Below are positions 25,475 to 34,571 of a stretch of 63,304 nucleotides of DNA, piece by piece. A program made the position numbers and the translations under genes. The notes below the pieces were generated by a model, which saw only the letters and a program-made list of their open reading frames with translations, was not told the origin of the DNA and ran no database searches. Origin of the DNA: Hydrogenobacter sp. (GTDB lineage: Bacteria; Aquificota; Aquificia; Aquificales; Aquificaceae); NCBI GenBank assembly GCA_028276405.1, contig JAPYWJ010000006.1, positions 1 to 63,304 on the forward strand, read 5' to 3'. The first letter of the stretch is position 1, and each line of letters begins with the position of its first letter.

Positions 25475-26216
25475 CCTTGTCCTTTCTGGAGGTGCGGCAA
25501 GAGGAATAGCCCACATTGGGATACTTAGGGCTCTAGAAGATATGGGGTTTGAAGTGCAAGCGGTGAGTGGAGTAAGCGCTGGTGCGCTTGTGGGTGCTTT
25601 TTTTTGTGCAGGCTACTCGCCAGATGAGATGCTCGGGCTTGTAAAAAAAACTGATTGGATAAAGCTTATACGCCCAAAAGTGCCAAGATACGGCTTTTTT
25701 AGTTTGAGCAAAGCGGAAAAGTTTTTGAGAAAATACTTACAAGTAGAACATATAGAGGAACTTAAAAAAGAACTTCACATAGGTGTGCTGGACATAAAGA
25801 GTGGCAAAAGCTTTCACTTCAACAGCGGAGAACTTTACCCTATACTTTTAGGTAGCTGTGCGCTACCGGGTATCTTTGAACCTGTCAAATACAAAGATTA
25901 TGTGTTTGTAGATGGTGGCGTTACCAACAACTTGCCAGTAGAGCCTTTTTTAAAAAAGGAAGGACTGCTAATAGGGGCTGATGTAAATCCCACCAACTCA
26001 GTAGAAAAGGTCAAAAACATAATCCACATAATAGCTCGTAGCTTCCTCCTTGCAGTAAGGTCTAATGTAGAAAAAAGAAGAGAACTATGCCAAGTGCTTA
26101 TAGAACCAGAACTGCAAAACTATTCAGTTATAGACATATGGAAGGCTCAAGAAATACACGCCTTAGGATACAATAAAACATTAGAAGTCATGAAGGCATA
26201 TCTCAAGAAGGTTTAA
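25464..26216 (+). CDS. Patatin-like phospholipase (RssA type)
   Basis: A 250-residue protein with the oxyanion stretch LSGGAARGIAHIG, the nucleophile elbow GVSAGALVG and the catalytic Asp in FVDGGVTNNLP. This is a complete Ser-Asp dyad. It likely hydrolyses acyl lipids at the inner membrane. The start is placed at ATG 25464 because upstream codons lie within ispF. It converges on the aldo/keto reductase with a 14-bp overlap. Confidence 0.88.
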   Translation: MKVNLVLSGGAARGIAHIGILRALEDMGFEVQAVSGVSAGALVGAFFCAGYSPDEMLGLVKKTDWIKLIRPKVPRYGFFSLSKAEKFLRKYLQVEHIEELKKELHIGVLDIKSGKSFHFNSGELYPILLGSCALPGIFEPVKYKDYVFVDGGVTNNLPVEPFLKKEGLLIGADVNPTNSVEKVKNIIHIIARSFLLAVRSNVEKRRELCQVLIEPELQNYSVIDIWKAQEIHALGYNKTLEVMKAYLKKV

Positions 26217-27063
26217 ACCACCTGTAAGGTAATATCAGGTCTTCATCTTGAAGCTCAAAGCTGTCCATATCTTGTTTAAGCTTAACAGGGTTTTTTAAAC
26301 ATCTTAAATTCATTTCAAATTGAGTGAGCCCATCTACACCCACTATAAAACCATCAAGGTCTTCAAAATGTCCAACAAAGGATAGCAACAGGCAAGAGAG
26401 CTCTACATCTAATTTTTTAGCAAGATCTCGCAGAGCCTTTACCTTTTCTTCTGCTTTCTTCAAATGACCTTCAAAATTTTCTAGAAAGAATAGACCCTGT
26501 AGGAACACAGACCTTGCAAAAAGCATAAAACCCATAGATTTCCAGTTTTTAATATGCTTTGTAAACCTTCTGTCAAAAACATTAAGAGGGAATTCTACTA
26601 CTATAGGCTCCTTACAGAGGTGGTAAAAACTTTCAACTTCCCAAGTGTGGTACACAGAAATACCGTAATGCTTTATAAACCCCTCTTCTTTTAAACCTTT
26701 TAAAACATCAACTATATGAGGCATCAGCTCAAAAGTTCTAAAAGAATGTAGAAGAAGACAGTCCAGAAAACTTAAATTCAATCTTTTTAACATATTTTTT
26801 ACTTCTTTTTCTACTTCTTTCTTACCGGCATAATCTCTGTGAGGTAGTTTATCTATTACTCTAAGGACCTTTCCCTTTACGGAAAAAAATTCTCCTAAAA
26901 TATCTTCCGCATGCCCGTAAGCCACTGCTGTATCCACACCCCATATGCCTTCTTCTACAGACCTTTTCAAGATTTTTAGGGCTTCTTTAATATCCACCTT
27001 TTTAGAGGATATGCCATACTCCATACCAAAGTTTGCTGTTCCAAGCACGAATTTCTCAACCAA
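26203..27063 (-). CDS. Aldo/keto reductase at the end of the pseudaminic acid cluster
   Basis: This 286-residue aldo/keto reductase has the catalytic residues in GVDTAVAYGHAE (Asp, Tyr), DKLPH (Lys) and LLLHSF (His). It overlaps pseC by 8 bp, so it is part of the pse operon. Similar reductases occur in sialic-acid-like sugar clusters, where they may alter the precursor. It is unrelated in sequence to PseG or PseF, which are missing here. Confidence 0.78.
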   Translation of the reverse strand: MVEKFVLGTANFGMEYGISSKKVDIKEALKILKRSVEEGIWGVDTAVAYGHAEDILGEFFSVKGKVLRVIDKLPHRDYAGKKEVEKEVKNMLKRLNLSFLDCLLLHSFRTFELMPHIVDVLKGLKEEGFIKHYGISVYHTWEVESFYHLCKEPIVVEFPLNVFDRRFTKHIKNWKSMGFMLFARSVFLQGLFFLENFEGHLKKAEEKVKALRDLAKKLDVELSCLLLSFVGHFEDLDGFIVGVDGLTQFEMNLRCLKNPVKLKQDMDSFELQDEDLILPYRWFKPS

Positions 27064-28156
27064 TTAAAGCCTCCTCCAACTTCTGGATAACAAAATCAAG
27101 GTCCTCTTGCCTCATAGAAGGATATATAGGTAGGCTTAACTCTCTTGAGTAAAAATCTTCAGCTTGTGGGCATAATCCTCTGGAATAATCTAAAAAAGGA
27201 TGCCAATAAACTGGTATGTAGTGTACCTGTACAAAAATGCCAGATTGTCTGAGTTTTCTGAACAATGCTCGGCGCTTTGTAGGGTCCCTAAGCCTTATGG
27301 GGAAGAGATGATAGGAATGGAAAGTGTAGGGTTTTTCTATAGGAAGTTCTATGTGTAAATTGTCTTTTAACCTCTCTAAATAAAACTTTGCGATCTCTCT
27401 TCTTCTTTCTACAAAAAAATTCAGCTTTTTTAATTGAGAAAGCCCAAGCGCGCACTGAAAGTCTGTTATCCTAAAGTTGAAGGAAGGAAATTCCACAGAA
27501 TACTCCCAATCGTCCCCCTTTTTTATACCATGGTTCCTGCATTGAAGTAGCCTTTTATACAAGGTCTCATCGTTAGTCAGCACCGCTCCACCTTCGCCGG
27601 TAGTTATGTGTTTTACAGGATGGAAGCTAAATACCGTCATGTGTGAGTATTGGCACGAACCTGTTTTGTAGTCCTTGTAAGCAGACCCTAAAGCGTGGCA
27701 AGCATCTTCAACCACCCACAGGTTATATTTCTGTGCTATTTCCCATACCTTCTGCATCTCCACGGTATGCCCTGCGTAATGAACTGGTACTATAAGCTTA
27801 GTATTTTCTTTGATGCATGTTTCTAAAAGGTTTACATCCATATTTCCTGTATCTTTTTCCACATCGCAAAAAACAGGTTTTGCACCCAACAAAACTCCAG
27901 CAGAAACTGTAGCGGTGAAAGTTATGGGAGATGTTATAAAAAGATCCCCTTCTTGTAATCCTAAGGTTCTGTAGGCGCAGTATAAAGCGGAAGTACCGGA
28001 ATTGAAAACCACTGCGTACTTGGCACCGCAGTACTCAGCTAAAGCCCTTTCAAACTCATCAACCTTTGGACCCTGAGTGATAAAGTCAGATTTAAGAACT
28101 TCCAAAACAGCTCTTATGTCCTCTTGGTCTATGTACTGCCTTCCATAAGGTATCAT
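27056..28156 (-). CDS. pseC: PseC-type nucleotide-sugar aminotransferase
   Basis: A PLP enzyme of the DegT/DnrJ/EryC1 family, 366 residues, with FNSGTSALYCAYRTLG, the VVEDACHALGS motif and the PLP Lys in FHPVKHITTGEGG. Placed directly after pseB, it most likely makes UDP-4-amino-4,6-dideoxy-N-acetyl-altrosamine, step two of pseudaminic acid synthesis. Confidence 0.9.
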   Translation of the reverse strand: MIPYGRQYIDQEDIRAVLEVLKSDFITQGPKVDEFERALAEYCGAKYAVVFNSGTSALYCAYRTLGLQEGDLFITSPITFTATVSAGVLLGAKPVFCDVEKDTGNMDVNLLETCIKENTKLIVPVHYAGHTVEMQKVWEIAQKYNLWVVEDACHALGSAYKDYKTGSCQYSHMTVFSFHPVKHITTGEGGAVLTNDETLYKRLLQCRNHGIKKGDDWEYSVEFPSFNFRITDFQCALGLSQLKKLNFFVERRREIAKFYLERLKDNLHIELPIEKPYTFHSYHLFPIRLRDPTKRRALFRKLRQSGIFVQVHYIPVYWHPFLDYSRGLCPQAEDFYSRELSLPIYPSMRQEDLDFVIQKLEEALIG

Positions 28157-28162
28157 GACTAC

Positions 28163-29188
28163 TTACAAAACTATATCCTCTTTTGCTCTTTCCAGCAAGC
28201 TTTTTATCTCTTGGTAACTAAGCCACCAATCATTCTTATCGCTTCTGTAAGAGAAACCTTCTGGCATTTTTGGTAAGTTTTTCCATTTCTCTATAGCCTT
28301 ACTCTCAAAGGAGAAGTTTGGAAGTATTACATAGTAAGTCTTTTCTTCATGTTCTGCTATAACTATCTGTCTTGCTTCGTCTTCTGCTATAAGGCTCTCA
28401 TGCAGCTTTTCACCGGGTCTTATACCTATAAACTTGAAAGAACAGTTAGGGCATATAGCTTTTGCTAGGTCCACGACCCTGACGCTTGGAAGTTTTGGAA
28501 CAAATACCTCACCACCAACCGCTTCCTGAAGGGCAAAGAGCACTAATTTCACTCCTTCTTCAAGAGTTATCCAGAAGCGTGTCATCCTCTCATCTGTTAT
28601 AGGAAGCTCTGTGCATCCTTCTTTTACAAGTTTTAAAAAGAGTGGTATCACACTTCCTCTGCTTCCTACGACATTACCATACCGGACTATGCTAAAGGTA
28701 GTTGCTTTAGCTCCTGCATAGGCATTACCTGCTATAAAGAGCTTTTCCATAGTTAACTTAGTAGCTCCATACAGATTAACTGGACTCACCGCCTTGTCTG
28801 TTGATAAAGCTATAACCTTTTTAACTCCCCTTTCAAGAGAGGCTTCTATTATGTTCTGTGCACCTACTATGTTAGTTTTTACTGCTTCAAAAGGGTTATA
28901 TTCAAGGATCGGCACATGCTTTAGAGCAGCAGCATGGATCACATAATCTACACCTTCAAAGGCTAACATCAACCTATCTTTGTCTCTTATATCACCAAGG
29001 AAAAATCTCAGCTGTGGATAGCTATCTTCTGGAAACTCCTTTTGCATTTGCCACTGTTTGAACTCATCTCTGCTGAAGATTATCACTTTTTTAGGGTTTG
29101 CATGTTTGAGCACAAACTTAATAAAGGCTCTACCAAAGGAACCAGTTCCACCTGTTATAAGTATGGTTTTCCCTTCAAGAAACTTCAT
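28163..29188 (-). CDS. pseB: UDP-N-acetylglucosamine 4,6-dehydratase (inverting)
   Basis: This SDR enzyme of 341 residues has the NADP site TGGTGSFG and the catalytic stretch STDKAVSPVNLYGATK typical of inverting dehydratases of the PseB/FlaA1 type. It performs step one of pseudaminic acid synthesis. The frame is open to a GTG at 29203, but GGGAG precedes the ATG at 29188 by 8 nt, and that ATG overlaps the pseI stop (ATGA). Confidence 0.93.
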   Translation of the reverse strand: MKFLEGKTILITGGTGSFGRAFIKFVLKHANPKKVIIFSRDEFKQWQMQKEFPEDSYPQLRFFLGDIRDKDRLMLAFEGVDYVIHAAALKHVPILEYNPFEAVKTNIVGAQNIIEASLERGVKKVIALSTDKAVSPVNLYGATKLTMEKLFIAGNAYAGAKATTFSIVRYGNVVGSRGSVIPLFLKLVKEGCTELPITDERMTRFWITLEEGVKLVLFALQEAVGGEVFVPKLPSVRVVDLAKAICPNCSFKFIGIRPGEKLHESLIAEDEARQIVIAEHEEKTYYVILPNFSFESKAIEKWKNLPKMPEGFSYRSDKNDWWLSYQEIKSLLERAKEDIVL

Positions 29189-30234
29189 TCTATCATCTCC
29201 CACCTTAGTGGTGTGCCTTTGGGTATATCCACCTTTGCCCTCCTACCTATTACTTCCTTGAGGTACAAAGGGTGAAGACCATAACCTGGTCTTATGCTTT
29301 TGACTTTTTGTTCTGTGATCATCTCACCAGCCTTTATATCCTCTACAGCAAAAAGACTTCTTGAAAACTTACGCATCTCTTCTTGTTTTTTTGTTAACTC
29401 GTAGCTGACTTGTCCGAGAGCTTTTTCCACCTCCCTTATTGCTTGAACCATGGCTTTAAACTCCAAAGGTTCCAACGAAAAAGGAGCATCTGGACCGCCA
29501 AGTTTTCTATCAAGAATAAAGTGTTTTTCTACTACAACAGCACCAAGAGCTACAGCAGCTATAGGTACGGATATACCAAGAGTGTGATCTGATAAACCCA
29601 CATGAACACCGAAAGTTTCTTTCATATTGGGTATGGTACGCAGGTTAGCATCTTCAAAGGGTGTTGGGTATTCAGACACACACTTTAAAAGAATTATCTG
29701 GTTATTGCCTACAGATTTGCAGGTTTTGACTGCTAGTTCTATATCCGAAAGGGTTGCTATGCCGGTGGATATAATTACCGGTTTTCCTTTTGAAGCTATA
29801 TACTCTATAAGGGGGATATCTGTTATCTCAAAAGAAGCCACTTTGTAACATGGAGCGTTAAGTTCTTCAAGAAAGTCTACTGCCGTTCTGTCAAAGGGCG
29901 TAGAAAAAACAACAAGCCCCAGCTCTTTTGCAAACTCAAAAAGCTTAGGATGCCACTCCCACGGAGTGTAAGCGGATTTATAGAGATCATACAGGTACAT
30001 ACCATCCCACAAAGTTCCCTGTTTTACCATAAAGTACTCATTTTTAACATTCAGTGTAATAGTATCTGGCGTGTAAGTTTGAAGCTTTACCGCATCAGCA
30101 CCAGCCTCTTTTATGGCTTCCATTGTCTTTAGTGCAAGATCCATGTTCTGAAGATGGTTAGCAGAAAGCTCAGCAACTATAAAGACGGGTGCATTTTCAC
30201 CTATCTCTCTTCCGTCAATGTTTATACTTCTCAT
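29185..30234 (-). CDS. pseI: Pseudaminic acid synthase
   Basis: A NeuB-family synthase of 349 residues: ELSANHLQNMDLALKTMEAI at the start, VGLSDHTLG in the barrel and a C-terminal SAF (antifreeze-like) domain from about 290. It condenses the 6-deoxy-diacetamido hexose with phosphoenolpyruvate. GGAGG lies 9 nt before ATG 30234; the ATG at 30243 touches that ribosome site and is less likely. It overlaps pseH by 20 bp. Confidence 0.9.
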   Translation of the reverse strand: MRSINIDGREIGENAPVFIVAELSANHLQNMDLALKTMEAIKEAGADAVKLQTYTPDTITLNVKNEYFMVKQGTLWDGMYLYDLYKSAYTPWEWHPKLFEFAKELGLVVFSTPFDRTAVDFLEELNAPCYKVASFEITDIPLIEYIASKGKPVIISTGIATLSDIELAVKTCKSVGNNQIILLKCVSEYPTPFEDANLRTIPNMKETFGVHVGLSDHTLGISVPIAAVALGAVVVEKHFILDRKLGGPDAPFSLEPLEFKAMVQAIREVEKALGQVSYELTKKQEEMRKFSRSLFAVEDIKAGEMITEQKVKSIRPGYGLHPLYLKEVIGRRAKVDIPKGTPLRWEMIE

Positions 30235-30787
30235 TAAACTCATCCTCCGTCATACCCATAACTATTACATCAAGCCAGCGCCCATCCTTAAATACAAACT
30301 CCCTTAATCTACCCTCTTCTCTAAACCCCATTCTTTTATAAAAGTTTATAGCTCTTTCGTTGTTTTCAATAACTTCAAGCTTTAAGGTATGAAGATTTGC
30401 TACTTCAAAAGCAAGCTTTAAAGATGTTTTTTCCAATATCATGCCAGCATTTGGGGGTTTTTCAAAAGGATTTGCGTAAATTCCAAAGTATGCGTTGCGG
30501 TTTCTATAATTTAATCTAGTTAAGCTGATAACCCCTATCTTTTTGTGCTCCTTTATTACAAGATAATAAAAATTTTTAGTTTCCTTTACTAGGTTTTCAA
30601 TAAAGTTCATATGTTCTTCCTTACTTATCTCGTGGTCTGTATACATCCACTTTTTTACTTCAGGGTGGTTGCGCCACTGCCTTATCATCTCCAAGTCTTG
30701 CTCTTTAAGATTTATGAAATTTATAACTTCAACACCGTTAATTTGAATATTATTCCTTAGCTTTTCTATTAGCTTGGGCATCAGCAT
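30215..30787 (-). CDS. pseH: PseH-type N-acetyltransferase
   Basis: A GNAT acetyltransferase of 190 residues with the PseH-like start QDLEMIRQWRNHPEVKKWM and acetyl-CoA region FYKRMGFREEGRLRE. In the pathway it N-acetylates the 4-amino group made by PseC. It is the first gene of the minus-strand pse operon. There is no Shine-Dalgarno sequence; TATAAT ends 9 nt before the ATG at 30787 (a second ATG is at 30781). Confidence 0.88.
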   Translation of the reverse strand: MLMPKLIEKLRNNIQINGVEVINFINLKEQDLEMIRQWRNHPEVKKWMYTDHEISKEEHMNFIENLVKETKNFYYLVIKEHKKIGVISLTRLNYRNRNAYFGIYANPFEKPPNAGMILEKTSLKLAFEVANLHTLKLEVIENNERAINFYKRMGFREEGRLREFVFKDGRWLDVIVMGMTEDEFNEKYKH

Positions 30788-30796
30788 TTGTAATAA

Positions 30797-30827
30797 TTAT
30801 ATAATACACAATCAAGCTTTCTATAAT
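30797..30827. promoter_or_regulatory. Divergent -10 boxes, pseH and truA
   Basis: Minus-strand TATAAT at 30802-30797 serves pseH; plus-strand TATAAT at 30822-30827 ends 7 nt before the truA ATG. Both imply leaders of a few nucleotides at most. Confidence 0.6.
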
Positions 30828-30834
30828 AAAATTT

Positions 30835-31557
30835 ATGCCTAACTATGTGCTTTTGCTTTCTTATGTAGGTACTCACTTTCACGGATGGCAGGTACAACCT
30901 AACTTGAGAACTGTTCAAGGTGTTCTCAAAGAAAGCTTACAAAGATTATTTAAAGAGGACATAAAGCTCGTAGGTTGTTGCAGGACTGATACGGGTGTGC
31001 ATGCTGAAGAATTTGTAGCTAACTTTTCCGCTCAAAGGGAGATAAAACCAGAACAACTCCTGAAAGCTCTAAATTCCATACTTCCACAAGATATGGGGAT
31101 AAAAAAAGTGTGGGTACAAGAAGGCTTTAACGCAAGGTATTCGGTGAAAGGCAAAGTATACCTGTATAGAATACTAAATTCCCATTCAAGAGATCCCTTC
31201 TTGGAGCCTTTCGTGTGGAGAATACCTAAACAGCTGGATTTTTCCATCATGCTTGAGACAAGTAAACTGTTTTTAGGTAAAAGGGACTTTTCAGCCTTTG
31301 CCAAGATAGAAGAAGAAAAAAATACACTAATAGAGCTTGAAGATGTTAAACTGTCAAAGTTTGAAGAGTTTATTGAGATAAGGATAAGGGCAAGGAGCTT
31401 TCTTAGGTATATGGTGAGGAGGATAGTAGGAAGCCTTGTACAGCTTGGTTTAGGGAAAATAAGCCAAGAAGACATACAATCTTATCTTCTCAACAAAAAA
31501 ACTTGCCCTTTTACCGCTAAGGCTAAGGGTCTTACTTTAGAAAGAGTGATTCTTTAA
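30835..31557 (+). CDS. truA: tRNA pseudouridine(38-40) synthase
   Basis: This 240-residue enzyme has the catalytic Asp (D52) in CRTDTGVHA and the family stretches GWQVQPNLRTVQG and RSFLRYMVRRIVG. It isomerizes uridines in the anticodon arm of tRNAs. The ATG follows TATAAT by 7 nt with no ribosome site. It converges on the SCP2-like gene with a 4-bp overlap. Confidence 0.95.
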   Translation: MPNYVLLLSYVGTHFHGWQVQPNLRTVQGVLKESLQRLFKEDIKLVGCCRTDTGVHAEEFVANFSAQREIKPEQLLKALNSILPQDMGIKKVWVQEGFNARYSVKGKVYLYRILNSHSRDPFLEPFVWRIPKQLDFSIMLETSKLFLGKRDFSAFAKIEEEKNTLIELEDVKLSKFEEFIEIRIRARSFLRYMVRRIVGSLVQLGLGKISQEDIQSYLLNKKTCPFTAKAKGLTLERVIL

Positions 31558-32039
31558 GGACATTTGCTTGCATCATGCGGAGGATTGTCCACAATGTCTA
31601 AGAAGGCTTCAAAAGGTCCCATGTTTTTCATAGCTACGAACTTAGGACCTTCAAATTTGAGCCTTCCTAACATCATAGCTTTCATGGGTCCATACTCCTT
31701 CCTACCCATCTCTAACCATCTTTTAGTTTCTGCATACATAAGAAAGTCGTTAGGTCCCCTTTTGTCCTTAGCAGGACCACCATAAACGCACATGGCTTTA
31801 CCGTGCTCGTTCCTTATGGTTAACTGTATCTGCTTTGCATCTGTGCAATCTTCTCTGTATATGAAGATCTTCCTTTCTTCAACCGCTGTCCAGCTTTCGC
31901 TCTTGCCAAGATTATCAACGAGCTGAGGTGTCTTGTTCCACTCATTGCAGAGCGCCTTTGCGTACTCCCCGTCCATAAACACGGGCAGTGCAAAAGAACC
32001 TCCAACTATTCCTAAAAAAGCGAGCAAGCTCTTCCTCAT
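31554..32039 (-). CDS. Secreted SCP2-like protein
   Basis: A 161-residue protein from ATG 32039, set by GGGAGG upstream; an in-frame TTG at 32054 contains that site and is rejected. It has a signal peptide (MRKSLLAFLGIVGGSFA). The C-terminal half (YAETKRWLEMGRKEYGPM, then LKFEGPKFVAMKNMGPFEAF) resembles the tail of SCP2 sterol-carrier domains, which bind lipids. Four cysteines (ALCNE, REDCTD, KAMCVY, SKCP) could form disulfides. Periplasmic lipid binding is an inference; the family is otherwise unclear. Confidence 0.6.
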   Translation of the reverse strand: MRKSLLAFLGIVGGSFALPVFMDGEYAKALCNEWNKTPQLVDNLGKSESWTAVEERKIFIYREDCTDAKQIQLTIRNEHGKAMCVYGGPAKDKRGPNDFLMYAETKRWLEMGRKEYGPMKAMMLGRLKFEGPKFVAMKNMGPFEAFLDIVDNPPHDASKCP

Positions 32040-32155
32040 ACTTTTACCTCCCAACTTTTAATAGTAGCTTATAATTTAACTTGACTGCCTCTTTTGGCAA
32101 TAAGACTTTCTTATTTTTGTATAATTTTTATTTTATCCACAAAAATAGAAAAAAC

Positions 32156-33172
32156 CTAAAGCACAAGGAGCCTCTTTACGCGGGAAGATACATTGCACAT
32201 AATCTCGTAAGGGATGGTTCCCGCAAGCTTAGCGAGATCACCAAAACTTTGGTGTTTTCCAACAATCTCTACCCAATCACCCACTTGTGCAGATGTGTTG
32301 TCCAAATCTACAATAGTCATGTCCATGGTTATGTTTCCCAAAATCTTGATAGGTTTATCTTTCCAGTAAAGACATCCCAAATTAGAAAGTGCCTTAGTAA
32401 GTCCATCAGCGTAACCAAAGGCAACAACACCCACTTTTTTCTTTTTATCCGTCGTGTAAGTTCTTGAATAAGATACTGGATGTCCGCTAGGGAGGTATTT
32501 TACGGAGATGATACGAGCTTTTAGCTCTATGGCTCTCTTGAGATTCACAGGATAGTCCCATGCTGGTTTCTCTCCGTACATGGCAAGACCTATCCTAATA
32601 TGGGTAGTAAAAGGCACACGGTATACAACACCTGCAGAGCTTTCCATATGTATATCCACACCTGAGTAAGCCTTCAGTATTTCTTTGAACTCTTCTATCT
32701 GCTTTAGAGAAAAATCCCTGTCTAATGGGCTTGAAAGATGGGTAAGCACACCTCTTATCCTACTATCCCTTATCACTTCTTTAAGAAAACCAAGCCTACC
32801 CATACCCGTATCGTACTTTACATGAAAGCTTACATGGGTACCTTCTATGGCTTTCAGATGCTCTTTGTGGGAAACAACAGGAATAAGGCGATACTCTATC
32901 AGCGCCTTTTCCTCACCCTTTAGTACACCCCCAAGTATTAGTATATCTTTTTCAAAACCAGCCCTTCTAAGTTCTATACCTTCTTCAACACAAGCTACAG
33001 CGTAAGAAGATACTTCATCCATATGTTCCAACACGCTACACACATGGAAAGCAGACATACCATAAGCATCAGCCTTAACTACCGCTATAATCTTTTTACC
33101 AGAAAATTCTTTCAGTGCTTTTATGTTATGTCTTATAGCGTCCGCGCTTATCTCCAAAACAGCTCTTGCCAT
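32156..33172 (-). CDS. alr: Alanine racemase
   Basis: This PLP enzyme of 338 residues has the cofactor Lys in VVKADAYG, the second-base Tyr region in VSYSRTYTTD and the GLAMYGEKP motif. It supplies D-alanine for peptidoglycan. A TATAAT box (33189-33184) ends 11 nt before the ATG and no Shine-Dalgarno sequence is seen. Confidence 0.95.
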   Translation of the reverse strand: MARAVLEISADAIRHNIKALKEFSGKKIIAVVKADAYGMSAFHVCSVLEHMDEVSSYAVACVEEGIELRRAGFEKDILILGGVLKGEEKALIEYRLIPVVSHKEHLKAIEGTHVSFHVKYDTGMGRLGFLKEVIRDSRIRGVLTHLSSPLDRDFSLKQIEEFKEILKAYSGVDIHMESSAGVVYRVPFTTHIRIGLAMYGEKPAWDYPVNLKRAIELKARIISVKYLPSGHPVSYSRTYTTDKKKKVGVVAFGYADGLTKALSNLGCLYWKDKPIKILGNITMDMTIVDLDNTSAQVGDWVEIVGKHQSFGDLAKLAGTIPYEIMCNVSSRVKRLLVL

Positions 33173-33183
33173 AAGAAGCTCAT

Positions 33184-33189
33184 ATTATA
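33184..33189 (-). promoter_or_regulatory. -10 box of alr
   Basis: Minus-strand TATAAT; predicted start point leaves a leader of about 4-5 nt before the ATG at 33172. Confidence 0.5.
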
Positions 33190-33272
33190 ACGCAGGCTGA
33201 CTTGTATCATCTTGCATACTATACGCAGATCCTTTTAAAATTCTAATAAAACTAAGAGAAGGAGGTTTTAAG

Positions 33273-33782
33273 ATGGCTCAGACTGTTAACCTAAAAGGAA
33301 ATCCCGTTACTCTATCAGGTCCTACACTTTCTGTAGGAGACAGAGCACCCGAAGCGGTAGTTGTTACCAAAGACCTTCAGGAAAAGATGGTGGGTGGTGC
33401 AAAAGGTGTAGTGCAGGTGATCATAACAGTACCTTCTTTAGATACACCGGTTTGTGAGACGGAAACTAAGAAGTTCAACGAGATGCTTGCTGGCATAGAA
33501 GGTGTAGATGTAACTGTGGTATCCATGGACTTGCCCTTTGCAGAAAAGAGGTTTTGTGAAAGCTTCAACATAGGTAATGTAACTGTAGCCTCGGATTTCA
33601 GATACAGAGATATGGAAAAGTACGGAGTTCTCATTGCAGAGGGTGCACTCAAAGGTATACTTGCAAGGGCGGTTTTCATAGTTGATAAAGACGGAAAGGT
33701 TGCATACATACAGCTTGTTCCAGAAATCACTCAGGAACCCAATTACGAGGAAGTTGTCAAAAAGGTAAAGGAGCTTCTATAA
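33273..33782 (+). CDS. tpx: Thiol peroxidase
   Basis: A peroxiredoxin of 169 residues of the Tpx type. The peroxidatic Cys is C61 in [14 protein letters not shown] and the resolving Cys C95 in EKRFCESF. It reduces hydroperoxides with thioredoxin. Here a strong GAAGGAGG precedes the ATG, unlike the leaderless genes nearby. Confidence 0.95.
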   Translation: MAQTVNLKGNPVTLSGPTLSVGDRAPEAVVVTKDLQEKMVGGAKGVVQVIITVPSLDTPVCETETKKFNEMLAGIEGVDVTVVSMDLPFAEKRFCESFNIGNVTVASDFRYRDMEKYGVLIAEGALKGILARAVFIVDKDGKVAYIQLVPEITQEPNYEEVVKKVKELL

Positions 33783-33789
33783 TCCTTCT

Positions 33790-34200
33790 ATGAAGGAAAA
33801 GGTTGTAAGGTTTTGTGTGTCTTTGCCTCAGTATTTGTTGGAAGAGCTTGATAGAAAGATAATAAAAAGGGGTTATTCCTCAAGGTCCGAGCTCATAAGA
33901 GACCTCATAAGGGAACTTATGGTAGAAGATGCGTGGCGGGCGGAGGAGGAGGTTATTGGCGTTTTAACCTTAATATATGATCATCATCAGCGAGAACTTG
34001 CTCAGAAGATGCTTGAAATACAGCACAACGAATATGTGAAAGTGCTTTGCAGTACGCACATACACTTAGACCACCATAACTGTCTCGAAAACATAGTATT
34101 GAAGGGAAGACCTGATGAGATAGAAGGTATATCTATCAGCATAGGCGGATTAAGAGGTGTCAAATTTGCAAGACTAACAAAAGCCTCCAATGTTTTATAA
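33790..34200 (+). CDS. nikR: NikR-type nickel-responsive regulator
   Basis: A 136-residue protein with an N-terminal ribbon-helix-helix DNA-binding domain ([18 protein letters not shown]) and a C-terminal ACT-like metal domain. The nickel ligands of NikR are all present: H79, H90, H92 and C98 in [12 protein letters not shown], with the same spacing as the known H76/H87/H89/C95. It likely represses nickel uptake genes, relevant for hydrogenase or urease supply; no target gene is adjacent. It lies 7 bp after tpx. Confidence 0.92.
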   Translation: MKEKVVRFCVSLPQYLLEELDRKIIKRGYSSRSELIRDLIRELMVEDAWRAEEEVIGVLTLIYDHHQRELAQKMLEIQHNEYVKVLCSTHIHLDHHNCLENIVLKGRPDEIEGISISIGGLRGVKFARLTKASNVL

Positions 34201-34209
34201 AATTTAATT

Positions 34210-34530
34210 ATGATGAAGCTACAGAAAGTTGGTCTACACTTAAAGAAAGTCTCTCTATTAGTTATCACAAATAATAGGACTTCCTCTTTCGGGCGGTTCA
34301 ATAAGCAGTATAAAGGCATTGTGGGAGCCCCAAACATAAAGCGGTTTGTAGAAGATATTAACCAACTAAAGCTTACAAGATGGCAGTATGAAAAGCTTTT
34401 AGCGGAAAACGGGCGGATTGAAGGTTTATTCCGGTATGAAACAGAAAGAGCAAGACTTCTAACGCTTTTTGAAGAAGACAAAGAACCCTTCTTTAGCCCA
34501 AAGCTTTCAAAGGATATCTTCAGTTTGTAG
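34210..34530 (+). CDS. Unknown small protein
   Basis: I do not recognise this 106-residue protein. It is basic at the N-terminus and charged, with no membrane segment or signal peptide. The ATG lies 8 nt after TATAAA (34196-34201), which spans the nikR stop; the same leaderless spacing occurs at several definite genes of the window, and this is the main support. It may be a conserved small protein or a remnant at the edge of the accessory patch. Confidence 0.4.
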   Translation: MMKLQKVGLHLKKVSLLVITNNRTSSFGRFNKQYKGIVGAPNIKRFVEDINQLKLTRWQYEKLLAENGRIEGLFRYETERARLLTLFEEDKEPFFSPKLSKDIFSL

Positions 34531-34571
34531 ATTGTCAGAAAATGCTGAAAAGGCGAGTTATATATAGTGTT

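Noticed and set aside
32133-32141. Perfect DnaA-box-like TTATCCACA between alr and the SCP2-like gene
   Set aside because: A single box without clustered copies or an AT-rich unwinding region; not enough for an origin. The same 9-mer at 60191-60199 lies in purA coding sequence.
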